From Nakamurella sp040546275 (GTDB taxonomy: Bacteria; Actinomycetota; Actinomycetes; Mycobacteriales; Nakamurellaceae), in NCBI RefSeq assembly GCF_040546275.1, contig NZ_JBEPNO010000011.1, forward strand, positions 62,001 to 126,000: a stretch of DNA of 64,000 nucleotides, written 5' to 3'. Shown in pieces: positions 33,423 through 40,717 of the stretch. The position numbers were made by a program, and so were the translations under genes. The notes below the pieces were generated by a model that saw only the letters and a list, made by a program, of their open reading frames with translations, ran no database searches and was not told the origin of the DNA. Numbering within the stretch: position 1 is the stretch's first letter; the number at the start of each line of letters is the position of its first letter.

Positions 33423-35439
33423 GGCTGGACTCGCTTTCCTTGAGAGGGGATGAAGTGTCTGGGTCCGGCGCAGTCGCCACCATGCCCCGAACAGCCGCGA
33501 GGCGCAGCAGTTCCCGTGCGACCTGGTCGTTCTGGCGGAAGCCGGCGCCGTTGAAACCGGGACGGGCGAAGCCCGCCGACCCGGCGGAACCGGAGACCGA
33601 TGGCCCGAGCAGGAATCTCGTCGGGTGCACGGTGCGATCTGCCCGGACGGCGCGACAACTGGCGTCGGCCAGCAACTGACCGCCGCCGAGGCTGCGGCCG
33701 TCCTCGGCGACCAAGTCCTCCGCGGCGACCTCGCCGTCGGCGAGCAGCCGGGCGATGACTGGGTCGGACGCGGCCCTGACGTCGGGACGCGGCAGTCGGG
33801 CATCGATCAGCGCGTCGGCTTCCACCGTCCCGGCCACGGCCGGCGAGGAGCCGACGAAGCGGCCGTTCTCGACGCGGACCTGCATGTCGGGTCCGACGAA
33901 ATCGATGAATCCCGCCCGGTGGAGGGCCAGCAGTTCGTGCAGGCGGCGGGGCGGCGGGCCGCTGGCCAGGAACGAGAAGAGGCCATGAAAAGCCCCTTCC
34001 ACGCGTTGGACCCGGTCCTGCGCGCTGACCCGGCCACCGACCACGGCGCCCGCGAGCACGCCGTAGACCGTCAGCAGCCCGTTGAAGACGGCGTGGTCCG
34101 GCGAGTAGGCGGGATCGGCCCGGCGGGCCAGGTCGGCGCTGATCTCCCCGACCAGCGCGTCGGCAAGGGCGCCGTGATCGGGGAACTCCCGACCGGCCAG
34201 CGGACGGTCGATCGCGGCCAGGTCGAACCGGTCGGCCGGGTCGGGCACCGCCGATGCGACGTAGTCGGCGAAGTCCTGATCGGTGACGGCGGTCGGGTCG
34301 GTACGGTCCAGCACCGCCGAGAACTCCTCCCATCCGACGCGGGTGCGCTCGGCGTGGAATTCGAAGAGACGGCGATAGTGCACAGCCGTCAGCTCCTTCA
34401 CGATGAGCGGCCAGAGCTGGGTCCGGAAGTCCGCCGGATGGTCGGGGCCAAACGACTCCAGCGCGGCCGGGGTGAAGTACACCGGCGGCACCGGCGCGGC
34501 AGACCCGAGCGAGTAGCCGAGCTTGGCGTGATACGGCACCCCCCGGCGAGACCCCACGTGCAGCACCGGTTCCGCTCCGCCGGGAAGGTAGGTCAGGCCC
34601 TCGTGACCCTCGACGAAGCGGCCACCGCGACCCTCGAAGACCAGCACCATCACATCGATGAACGCCAGGCCGAAACCGCGCACCAGCACGTCGGCACCGG
34701 GCCGCAGACCGCTCAGGTCCACGTCGGCGGTGTAGCCGGGCGGGATGTAGACCAGGTCGTGCTCGGACGCCGCGGCGCTCAGTTCCTTCTCCGCGCGCGT
34801 CGGGTGACGGTCGAGGTACCCCTGCGCCAGGACCACCAGATCGGCGGTCAGCGCCGTGCCGTCGGCCAGCCGGACCGCCTGCCGCGCAGACGAAGTGCCG
34901 GCAGAAGCGCCGTCAGGCGAACCGCCGGTCAGCAAGGTCTCCCGCACCGAGACGGCCCGTTGCAGGTGCCGGGTCACCGTCACCGAGGCCGGCAGACTGG
35001 ATAGCACGCTCTCGAAGGTCCACGACAGGTACAGCGACTGGATCTCGCGGCTGGCGAAGTCGTGCGCCTTGAAAGCATCGGCCGCCGCGCGGAGTCCGTT
35101 GTCGATCAGCACCTGACGGCCAACCCCGGCGACCCACTGGTCGAGCGGCGGGCCGGGCACGATCGGCCCGGCGCACACGACCGACTCGTCGAGGAAAACG
35201 GTGACGTCCTTGGCGACGGAGTTCATCCACAGCAGCGGCGACTGGTTGCGGCGCCAGATACGGCCGCCGCCGACCGGGAACGGATCGACGATGTGCACAT
35301 CCAATCCACCGGCCGGGATCAGGTCGGCATTCGCCGCGATCCGTTCCATCAGCGAGACGGTCCGCGGGCCGCCGCCGACGAACACCAGGCTCGGCTTCTC
35401 CGCACCATTCGACCAGGCGCTCGTCGATCGGGCGCTCAT
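33412..35439 (-). CDS. FAD/NAD(P)-binding oxidoreductase (NAD_binding_9-like)
   Basis: A 675-residue flavoprotein. 'SLVFVGGGPRTVSLMERIAAN' is an FAD Rossmann motif at the N-terminus and 'IVDPFPVGGGRIWRRNQSPLLWMN' is typical of the FAD-NAD(P)-binding family PF13454. A second nucleotide-type segment, 'LTADLVVLAQGYLDRHPT', lies about residue 215. The remaining C-terminal half is not assignable. It overlaps both neighbours (4 nt upstream, 11 nt downstream), so it is integral to the sulfur operon. It might hydroxylate or oxidise an organosulfur intermediate; no specific reaction can be named. Confidence 0.75.
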   Translation of the reverse strand: MSARSTSAWSNGAEKPSLVFVGGGPRTVSLMERIAANADLIPAGGLDVHIVDPFPVGGGRIWRRNQSPLLWMNSVAKDVTVFLDESVVCAGPIVPGPPLDQWVAGVGRQVLIDNGLRAAADAFKAHDFASREIQSLYLSWTFESVLSSLPASVTVTRHLQRAVSVRETLLTGGSPDGASAGTSSARQAVRLADGTALTADLVVLAQGYLDRHPTRAEKELSAAASEHDLVYIPPGYTADVDLSGLRPGADVLVRGFGLAFIDVMVLVFEGRGGRFVEGHEGLTYLPGGAEPVLHVGSRRGVPYHAKLGYSLGSAAPVPPVYFTPAALESFGPDHPADFRTQLWPLIVKELTAVHYRRLFEFHAERTRVGWEEFSAVLDRTDPTAVTDQDFADYVASAVPDPADRFDLAAIDRPLAGREFPDHGALADALVGEISADLARRADPAYSPDHAVFNGLLTVYGVLAGAVVGGRVSAQDRVQRVEGAFHGLFSFLASGPPPRRLHELLALHRAGFIDFVGPDMQVRVENGRFVGSSPAVAGTVEADALIDARLPRPDVRAASDPVIARLLADGEVAAEDLVAEDGRSLGGGQLLADASCRAVRADRTVHPTRFLLGPSVSGSAGSAGFARPGFNGAGFRQNDQVARELLRLAAVRGMVATAPDPDTSSPLKESESSHAR

Positions 35440-36557
35440 CGACCGGCACCGACCGTTTCGGGCTCACGCTCGGGCTGCTCCCAGTCGGCCAGACCGGCAC
35501 CCGGGACCAGTTCCTTGGCGAAGGCCAGCGGGCCGATGGTCTCCGGATCAGCCGTGACGTCGAATCTCGCCTGATACCCCGACGCGAGGTACAGCTTGGT
35601 CGCCTCCGGTTGGCGCGGGCCGGTGGTGAGGTGAATCCGTCGGTAGCCGAGGTCGAGGGCAGCCCGCTCCAGTTCCGCCATCAATCGCCGGCCGAGTCCT
35701 CGACGACGGTGACGCGAGGACGTCCAGACCCGCTTGACCTCGGCCGTCGCGTCGTCATAGCGACGGATGGCCCCGCCGGCCACCGTCTCACCGTTCTCGG
35801 TCAGCACCAGGAAGGCGCCGTCGGGCGGTAGGAAGTCGGTCACCGGGACCTCGGTGAGCTGGGTGTAGGCCGAAACCCGGCCGTAGCGGGTGGTGTATTC
35901 GACGCTCAGGTCGTCCAGCAGCGGCGCCAGTTCCGGGTCACCCGGCTCGACGTACAGGACGGACAGATCCGGGTCACCCGCCACCGGCGACACCCGGCGC
36001 GGACCGGGCGGCAACTGAACCGGGGAATGACGGGCCAGCGCGGCCAGGAAGTTCTCGGTCACCTCGGCCACCGGGCCGGCGGAGGCCGGATCGATGAGCA
36101 CACCGCCGTCCGGGTAGACACGGATGTGGGAGGAGAGCACGAACCACCCCTGCCCGACGTGGTCGGCCCCCAGGCTGGTCAGCACCGGGCGCAGAGCGTA
36201 GTCGACGGCGAGGACGTGGGCGGGTGATCCACCGGTGACGAGCGGGAGCACGGCCTTACCGCGGAAAGCCCTCTGCGGCAACAGATCCAGGAATACCTTC
36301 AAGAGGCCGGAGTACGCCGCCTTGTAGACCGGCGACACCACGACCACGGCGTCGGCTGCGTCCACCGCCTCGACCGCCTCGGCGATCGCGCTGTCGTTGA
36401 CATCGGCGCTCAGCAGGGCCTGCGCGGGCAGGTCCCGGATCACCACCGGCAGCACGGTGTGGCCGGCCCCGGTGATCCGCCGGCTGACGTAGGACAGCAG
36501 CGCGTCGGTGCTCGAGTTGACCGACGGGCTCCCCGCGATGGTCACGATGGTGGACAT
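35436..36557 (-). CDS. Fusion: NADPH-dependent FMN reductase + GNAT acetyltransferase
   Basis: A 373-residue two-domain protein. Residues ~1-190 are an SsuE-type reductase ('VTIAGSPSVNSSTDALL', 'VVVSPVYKAAYSGLLKVFLDLL', 'PLVTGGSPAH'). Residues ~215-360 are a GNAT domain with the acetyl-CoA loop 'SSRHRRRGLGRRLMAELE' and 'RRIHLTTGPRQPEATKLYLASGY'. The ATG at 36557 follows GGGAG. It is first in the leftward sulfur operon, behind a SAM-IV riboswitch and a leader peptide. Fusing a flavin supplier to an N-acetyltransferase suggests a pathway in which an amino acid thioether is acetylated and then attacked by a flavin monooxygenase. I know no characterised protein with this exact fusion. Confidence 0.88.
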   Translation of the reverse strand: MSTIVTIAGSPSVNSSTDALLSYVSRRITGAGHTVLPVVIRDLPAQALLSADVNDSAIAEAVEAVDAADAVVVVSPVYKAAYSGLLKVFLDLLPQRAFRGKAVLPLVTGGSPAHVLAVDYALRPVLTSLGADHVGQGWFVLSSHIRVYPDGGVLIDPASAGPVAEVTENFLAALARHSPVQLPPGPRRVSPVAGDPDLSVLYVEPGDPELAPLLDDLSVEYTTRYGRVSAYTQLTEVPVTDFLPPDGAFLVLTENGETVAGGAIRRYDDATAEVKRVWTSSRHRRRGLGRRLMAELERAALDLGYRRIHLTTGPRQPEATKLYLASGYQARFDVTADPETIGPLAFAKELVPGAGLADWEQPEREPETVGAGR

Positions 36558-36740
36558 ATCACTCCCTGGGACGGAGCCTCGTCTCCGCGAGGGAGAGGAG
36601 GCCGGATTCGCAGTCGTTCCGATTTCACTGGAGGCGACGCTGCCCCGGTTCCACACCGGGGAAAACAACATCGACCGCCAAATGTTTCCCGCCGGGGCAG
36701 CCCAGTAACGGGCACTGGTCAGAACCGGAGGGAAAACCGG

Positions 36741-36833
36741 TCAGACCGGACAGAGCGCGCTGGACAGTCGCCCCAGGTCGACGTGCCGACGGCGGACGCC
36801 GATCGGCGACCTCGGGATCCTCGACTCGTTCAC
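36741..36833 (-). CDS. Putative leader peptide, RRHVDL...SALC type (30 aa)
   Basis: A 30-residue reading frame from GTG at 36833 ends 'RRRHVDLGRLSSALCPV'. It matches the short actinobacterial putative leader peptides, sharing R-H-V-D-L and S-A-L-C, found before sulfur-assimilation genes. It lies between the SAM-IV aptamer and the fusion gene of the leftward operon. A near-identical motif occurs in the second leader (49312-49413), while the rest has diverged, so selection acts on the peptide. It probably attenuates expression through Cys or Leu codon translation, which is inference. Confidence 0.75.
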   Translation of the reverse strand: MNESRIPRSPIGVRRRHVDLGRLSSALCPV

Positions 36834-36860
36834 ACGATTCCGTCCGTCCAGATGACCGAA

Positions 36861-36979
36861 GGCCACCACACGCTTGCGGTGCCCGGGTCGGGCACCACCT
36901 GGTCGTCATCCGGAGCACCCCACCGTGGAAGAGGGTTGCCGCCCAACGAGCCGGAGCTTGTCGCTGGGTCTCATGACCT
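36861..36979 (-). promoter_or_regulatory. SAM-IV riboswitch (leftward sulfur operon)
   Basis: Read on the minus strand the element starts GGTCATGAG, carries the SAM-binding core CGGCAACCC and GGTGGGGTGC, closes P1 with GATGACGACC, and ends with the 3' pseudoknot arm around GCAAGCG. This order and spacing match the SAM-IV class known from mycobacteria, including the downstream hairpin GGTGCCCGACCCGGGCACC. It lies just after a good promoter and about 300 nt upstream of the first gene. High SAM should lower expression, by analogy with characterised members. Confidence 0.9.
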
Positions 36980-36985
36980 GCTTCG

Positions 36986-37015
36986 AAGTTAGTCCACGGG
37001 CGTTCGGCGGGTCAA
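36986..37015 (-). promoter_or_regulatory. Promoter of the leftward SAM-IV operon
   Basis: Read leftward, TTGACC (37015-37010) and TAACTT (36991-36986) are 18 bp apart. The predicted start falls at the first bases of the riboswitch. The third riboswitch has an almost identical arrangement (TTGACC-17-TACGTT). Confidence 0.65.
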
Positions 37016-37080
37016 CCCGTTGCGGTCCGGAAGCGCCCGTGATGCCCCATCCAGAACCGCGCTCCTGGAACACTTCCGGA

Positions 37081-37094
37081 GTGAAGCGTTTCAG
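37081..37094. promoter_or_regulatory. 14-bp dyad shared by two SAM-IV promoter regions
   Basis: GTGAAGCGTTTCAG lies between the divergent sulfur promoters. A near copy, GTGAGGCGTTTCAC, lies upstream of the third SAM-IV operon at 49655-49668. Both approximate the palindrome GTGAAACGTTTCAC. They may bind a common sulfur regulator. Confidence 0.4.
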
Positions 37095-37134
37095 TCGCCA
37101 CGCTCCGGGCCGGGGGCCGGGGAACATCGGCCGG

Positions 37135-37143
37135 TGCTATCGT
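37135..37143 (+). promoter_or_regulatory. Extended -10 promoter of the rightward SAM-IV operon
   Basis: TGCTATCGT contains an extended -10 (TGnTATCGT) placed so that transcription would start at about 37150, the first base of the riboswitch. No convincing -35 box is visible. Confidence 0.4.
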
Positions 37144-37149
37144 TGTTGG

Positions 37150-37268
37150 CAGGTAATGAGTGTCAACCACAAGCCCTGGCTGGTTGATCAGCAACCCTCC
37201 ATGTGCGGCGGGGTGCTCCAGGTGATGACCTGGCGGACGCCGACCGGCTCCGCAAGCGCTTGTGGTGT
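37150..37268 (+). promoter_or_regulatory. SAM-IV riboswitch (rightward sulfur operon)
   Basis: The element runs CAGGTAATGAG, then CAGCAACCCTCC, GGCGGGGTGC, P1 closure GGTGATGACCTG, a GC-rich hairpin, and the pseudoknot arm CGCAAGCGCTTG. It aligns over its whole length with mycobacterial SAM-IV RNA and with the two other copies here. It sits 73 nt upstream of the LLM monooxygenase GTG, closer than the two leftward copies. Confidence 0.9.
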
Positions 37269-37273
37269 CCACG

Positions 37274-37345
37274 ATGTCGACACGTCCTACCCAGATCCGC
37301 ACGGTCGACAGGGCGGATGTCCCCGATCAAGAGGTTTCCGCGTGA
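37274..37345 (+). CDS. Possible upstream ORF overlapping the LLM start (23 aa)
   Basis: A 23-codon frame begins with ATG at 37274, right after the riboswitch, and its TGA overlaps the GTG of the monooxygenase gene (GTGA). The segment 'IRTVDRADV' faintly recalls the RHVDL leaders but there is no Cys. The ribosome site is weak. If translated, it would couple riboswitch output to the downstream gene. Confidence 0.3.
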   Translation: MSTRPTQIRTVDRADVPDQEVSA

Positions 37346-38568
37346 GCGCATCGAACAAGACACCACTTCACCTGGCCATCGCCCTCGACGGGGCGGGCTG
37401 GCATCCTGCCGCCTGGCGCGAGCCGGCGGCACGCCCGACGGAGCTCTTCACCGCCGACTACTGGCTCGATCTCATCCGCACCGCCGAGCGGGGGTTGGCC
37501 GACTTCGTCACGTTGGAGGACTCGTTCGGCCTCCAGACGGCGACGCCGCTGCAGCCCGGCGGGAACGACGAGCGGACCGACCAGGTTGCCGGGCGGCTCG
37601 ACGCCGTGCTCATCGCGGCGCGGGTGGCCCCGCTGACGAGTCACATCGGGCTGGTGCCGACGGCCCTTGCCACCCACACCGAACCGTTCCACGTGTCGAA
37701 GTCGATAGCCACCCTGGATCACGTCAGCACCGGACGGGCCGGCGTCCGCATCCAGGTCTCCCCCGACGCTCGGACCGCGGCACACTTCGGCCGACGGGAC
37801 CTCCCGGAGATCACCCTGGACAACCTGGCGGAACCGGTTGTCCAGCAGGCCGTCTCGGATCTCTTCGACGAAGCTGCCGACTACGTCGAGGTGATCAGGC
37901 GACTCTGGGACAGCTGGGAGGACGACGCCGAGATCCGTGACGCGGCGACCGGACGTTTCATCGACCGGGACAAGCTGCACTACATCGACTTCGAGGGCCG
38001 GTACTTCTCGGTCAAGGGACCGTCGATCGTCCCCCGGTCACCGCAGGGCCAGCCCATCGTCACGGCGCTCGCCCACCAGCGGGTGCCGTACCGATTCGCC
38101 GCGAGGTCCGCGGACATCGTGTTCGTGACACCGACCGACATCGCTGACGCAGCAAGTATTGTGCGTCAGGTCAGGACGGAACGGTCGGCGGTCGGACGTG
38201 ACACTGAGGAGCTGGCGGTCTACGCCGACCTGGTGGTCTTCCTCGACAGCGCTGCGGAGTCCGGCGCCGACCGAAAGGCTCGTCTGGACAAGCTGTCCGG
38301 TGCCGCTTACACCTCGGACGCGCTGATCTTCACCGGGTCGGCCGGCGAGCTCGCAGATCTACTGGCCGCTTGGCAGGACGCCGGCATCACCGGCTATCGC
38401 CTGCGTCCCGGGGCCCTTCCGGACGATCTGGAGACCATCGTCGACCGCCTCGTCCCGGAACTGCAGGAGCGCGGGCTGTTCCGCACCGCCTACGAGTCCG
38501 ATTCCCTGCGTGGACTTCTCGGGCTGGAACGCCCGGCCAACCGCTACTCGACCCTGCAGAAGGTCTGA
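37342..38568 (+). CDS. LLM-class flavin-dependent monooxygenase
   Basis: A 408-residue luciferase-like enzyme that uses reduced FMN and O2. 'LHLAIALDGAGWHPAAWR' begins the barrel, 'TERGLADFVTLEDSF'-type sequence and 'HVSKSIATLDHVSTGRAGVR' follow, as in this superfamily, and the C-terminus shares 'ELQERGLFRTAYESDSLRGLLGL' with its neighbour enzyme. The GTG at 37342 has AAGAGG upstream. It is first in the rightward SAM-IV operon and is followed two bases later by a second monooxygenase gene. It likely oxidises a C-S-containing compound. The substrate is unknown. Confidence 0.88.
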   Translation: MSASNKTPLHLAIALDGAGWHPAAWREPAARPTELFTADYWLDLIRTAERGLADFVTLEDSFGLQTATPLQPGGNDERTDQVAGRLDAVLIAARVAPLTSHIGLVPTALATHTEPFHVSKSIATLDHVSTGRAGVRIQVSPDARTAAHFGRRDLPEITLDNLAEPVVQQAVSDLFDEAADYVEVIRRLWDSWEDDAEIRDAATGRFIDRDKLHYIDFEGRYFSVKGPSIVPRSPQGQPIVTALAHQRVPYRFAARSADIVFVTPTDIADAASIVRQVRTERSAVGRDTEELAVYADLVVFLDSAAESGADRKARLDKLSGAAYTSDALIFTGSAGELADLLAAWQDAGITGYRLRPGALPDDLETIVDRLVPELQERGLFRTAYESDSLRGLLGLERPANRYSTLQKV

Positions 38569-38570
38569 AG

Positions 38571-39971
38571 ATGACAAGGTCTGACAAGACAAGGCCACGC
38601 AAGCAGATTCACCTGGCCGCCCACTTCCCGGGCGTCAACAACACCACGGTGTGGAGCGACCCACGGTCGGGCAGCCACATCGAGTTCGAGTCGTTCCAGC
38701 GGTTCGCCGGGATCGCCGAGGACGCCAAGTTCGACTTCCTGTTCCTGGCCGAAGGTCTGCGACTGCGCGAGCAGGGCGGCAAGATCTACGACCTGGACGT
38801 CGTCGGGCGACCGGACACCTTCGGCGTGCTGACGGCACTCGCGGCCGTCACCGACCGGATCGGGCTGACCGGCACCATCAACTCGACCTTCAACGAGCCC
38901 TACGACGTCGCGCGCCAGTTCGCCACCCTCGATCACCTCTCGCGCGGTCGTGCGGCCTGGAACGTCGTCACCTCCTGGGACGCCTTCACCGGCGAGAACT
39001 TCCGTCGTGGCGGCTATCTCGCCCAGGAGGAGCGGTACGACCGGGCCCGGAACTTCCTGCACGCGACTGCGGAACTCTTCGATTCCTGGACGGGTGAAGA
39101 GATCGTGGCGGACAAGGAGTCCGGCACCTTCCTGCTGCGCGGCAATCCGGGCGGGTTCGCAGTGCAGGACGATCATTTCGACATCCACGGTAACTTCAAC
39201 GTGCCGCGCAGCCCGCAGGGCCGGCCGGTGATCTTCCAGGCCGGTGACTCCGACGCCGGACGCGAGTTCGCGGCCTCGACTGCCGACGCCATCTTCTCCC
39301 GCCACGGGACGTTGGAGGCCGGCCAGGCCTTCTACGCCGACGTCAAAGGCAGGCTCGCACAGTACGGCCGTCGCCACGACGAGCTGCTCGTGCTCCCGGC
39401 CGCAACGTTCATCCTGGGCGACACCGAGGAAGAGGCGCAGGAGTACGCCGCGCACGTGCGGCGCCAGCAGGTCAGCGGCCAGACGGCGATCAAGTTCGCC
39501 GAGCAGCTCTGGAACCGTGACCTCAGTTCCTACGACCCGGACGGTCCGTTGCCCGAGGTCGATCCGCTGGTCGGCGAGAGCACCATCTCGAAGGGCCGCG
39601 CGAGCGTGCGGATGAACGCCGACCCGGTGGCCGTCGCTGGCGAGTGGCGGGCACTGGCTGCGGCCAAGGGACTCTCGCTGCGGGACGTCGTCGTCGAGAA
39701 GACCGCGCGGCAGAACTTCTTCGGCACCCCGGAGTCCATCGCCACCACCATCGACGAGTACGTCCAGGCCGACGCCAGCGACGGTTTCATCTTCGTCCCG
39801 CACATCACTCCGGACGGTCTCGGGGAGTTCGCCGACAAGGTGGTGCCGATCCTGCAGGAACGCGGTGTCTTCCGTAGCGACTACGAGGGCACCACACTGC
39901 GCGACCACCTCGGGTTGGCCACACCGGCCGCCCGTGGCCGCCATCGGGAGCCGGCCGGGGCAACATCGTGA
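38571..39971 (+). CDS. LLM-class monooxygenase, NtaA/DmoA (YxeK/YtnJ-like) family
   Basis: A 466-residue FMN-dependent monooxygenase of the NtaA/SnaA/DszA/DmoA group. Typical sequence includes 'FLFLAEGLRLREQGGKIYD', 'QFATLDHLSRGRAAWNVVTS' and 'PQGRPVIFQAGDSDAGREFA'. Relatives include dibenzothiophene-sulfone and dimethylsulfide monooxygenases and the Bacillus YxeK/YtnJ enzymes acting on S-substituted N-acetylcysteines. The ATG lies 2 nt behind the first monooxygenase stop, and its own stop overlaps the GNAT gene (GTGA). With that GNAT and the M20 hydrolase it reproduces the gene content of the yxe-type thioether salvage route. Confidence 0.9.
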   Translation: MTRSDKTRPRKQIHLAAHFPGVNNTTVWSDPRSGSHIEFESFQRFAGIAEDAKFDFLFLAEGLRLREQGGKIYDLDVVGRPDTFGVLTALAAVTDRIGLTGTINSTFNEPYDVARQFATLDHLSRGRAAWNVVTSWDAFTGENFRRGGYLAQEERYDRARNFLHATAELFDSWTGEEIVADKESGTFLLRGNPGGFAVQDDHFDIHGNFNVPRSPQGRPVIFQAGDSDAGREFAASTADAIFSRHGTLEAGQAFYADVKGRLAQYGRRHDELLVLPAATFILGDTEEEAQEYAAHVRRQQVSGQTAIKFAEQLWNRDLSSYDPDGPLPEVDPLVGESTISKGRASVRMNADPVAVAGEWRALAAAKGLSLRDVVVEKTARQNFFGTPESIATTIDEYVQADASDGFIFVPHITPDGLGEFADKVVPILQERGVFRSDYEGTTLRDHLGLATPAARGRHREPAGATS

Positions 39972-40717
39972 CCGTGACGCAGACGCAGGATCCCTCACCC
40001 CTGGAGGCGCTCCGCGCTCGGCAGGACCCGAGTCTCGGAGATCCGGTCCTCGACAACGCGGCCTGGGCGGCACTGACCGGACCGCAGGCGCACCTGGCAC
40101 AACGGGTCGGGCTCGCCGCGCGTTTCGACCCCGAGGTCGCTCCGTTCGTCGCACTGGAGGATCACCACGATCCGCAGGCCTGGCTGGACGCGGCCACGCT
40201 GGTCGGCCGGGGCGGGACCTTCGCCGTCGCCGGCGAAGGGGTCCGGCCACCGGAGGGCTGGGACTTCACCTCGGTCGGTGGCGGCGTGCAACTGGTCGAC
40301 GTCGACCTGACGAAGGAGCCGGACCCGGAAGCCCGACTGTTGGGCGAGTCCGACGTGCCGGAGATGCTCGAACTGATCGAACGCACCCGGCCTGGCCCGT
40401 TCCGGCCGCGGACGGTGGAACTCGGCGGCTACCTGGGTATTCGCCGCGACGGTGACCTGATCGCGATGGCCGGACGGCGGATGCATCCTCGGGGCTGGAT
40501 CGAGATCAGCGCCGTCTGCACGGATGTCGCGTTCCGCGGGCAGGGTCTCGGCGCCAGGCTGGTCAGGGCCGTTGCCGCGGGCATCGTCGCGGACGGTGAG
40601 AAGGTCTTCCTGCACACCGCGGCCGGCAACACCACCGCCATCCGCCTCTACGAATCGATCGGGTTCCGGCTCCGTCGTGTCACCGACTTCCTGAGCGTGA
40701 CGGTCCCCGAGCAGTGA
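39968..40717 (+). CDS. GNAT-family N-acetyltransferase
   Basis: A 249-residue acetyltransferase. The GNAT core is in the C-terminal half, with the acetyl-CoA loop 'CTDVAFRGQGLGARLVRAVA' (~178-198) and 'LHTAAGNTTAIRLYESIGF'. The N-terminal ~110 residues probably form a second, degenerate GNAT-like lobe. It overlaps the monooxygenase gene by 4 nt and the M20 hydrolase gene by 4 nt, so all three should be co-translated. By analogy with YxeL it may acetylate the amino group of an S-substituted cysteine; this is inferred from context. Confidence 0.87.
   Translation: MTVTQTQDPSPLEALRARQDPSLGDPVLDNAAWAALTGPQAHLAQRVGLAARFDPEVAPFVALEDHHDPQAWLDAATLVGRGGTFAVAGEGVRPPEGWDFTSVGGGVQLVDVDLTKEPDPEARLLGESDVPEMLELIERTRPGPFRPRTVELGGYLGIRRDGDLIAMAGRRMHPRGWIEISAVCTDVAFRGQGLGARLVRAVAAGIVADGEKVFLHTAAGNTTAIRLYESIGFRLRRVTDFLSVTVPEQ

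Noticed and set aside
36861..36979. Classification as SAM-I (S-box) riboswitch
   Set aside because: The core is shared, but the 3' extension with a hairpin and GCAAGCG pseudoknot arm and the short P1 fit SAM-IV better.
36874..37341. N-terminal extension of the LLM monooxygenase
   Set aside because: The open frame passes through the SAM-IV aptamer and the divergent promoter. The GTG at 37342 has a good ribosome site.
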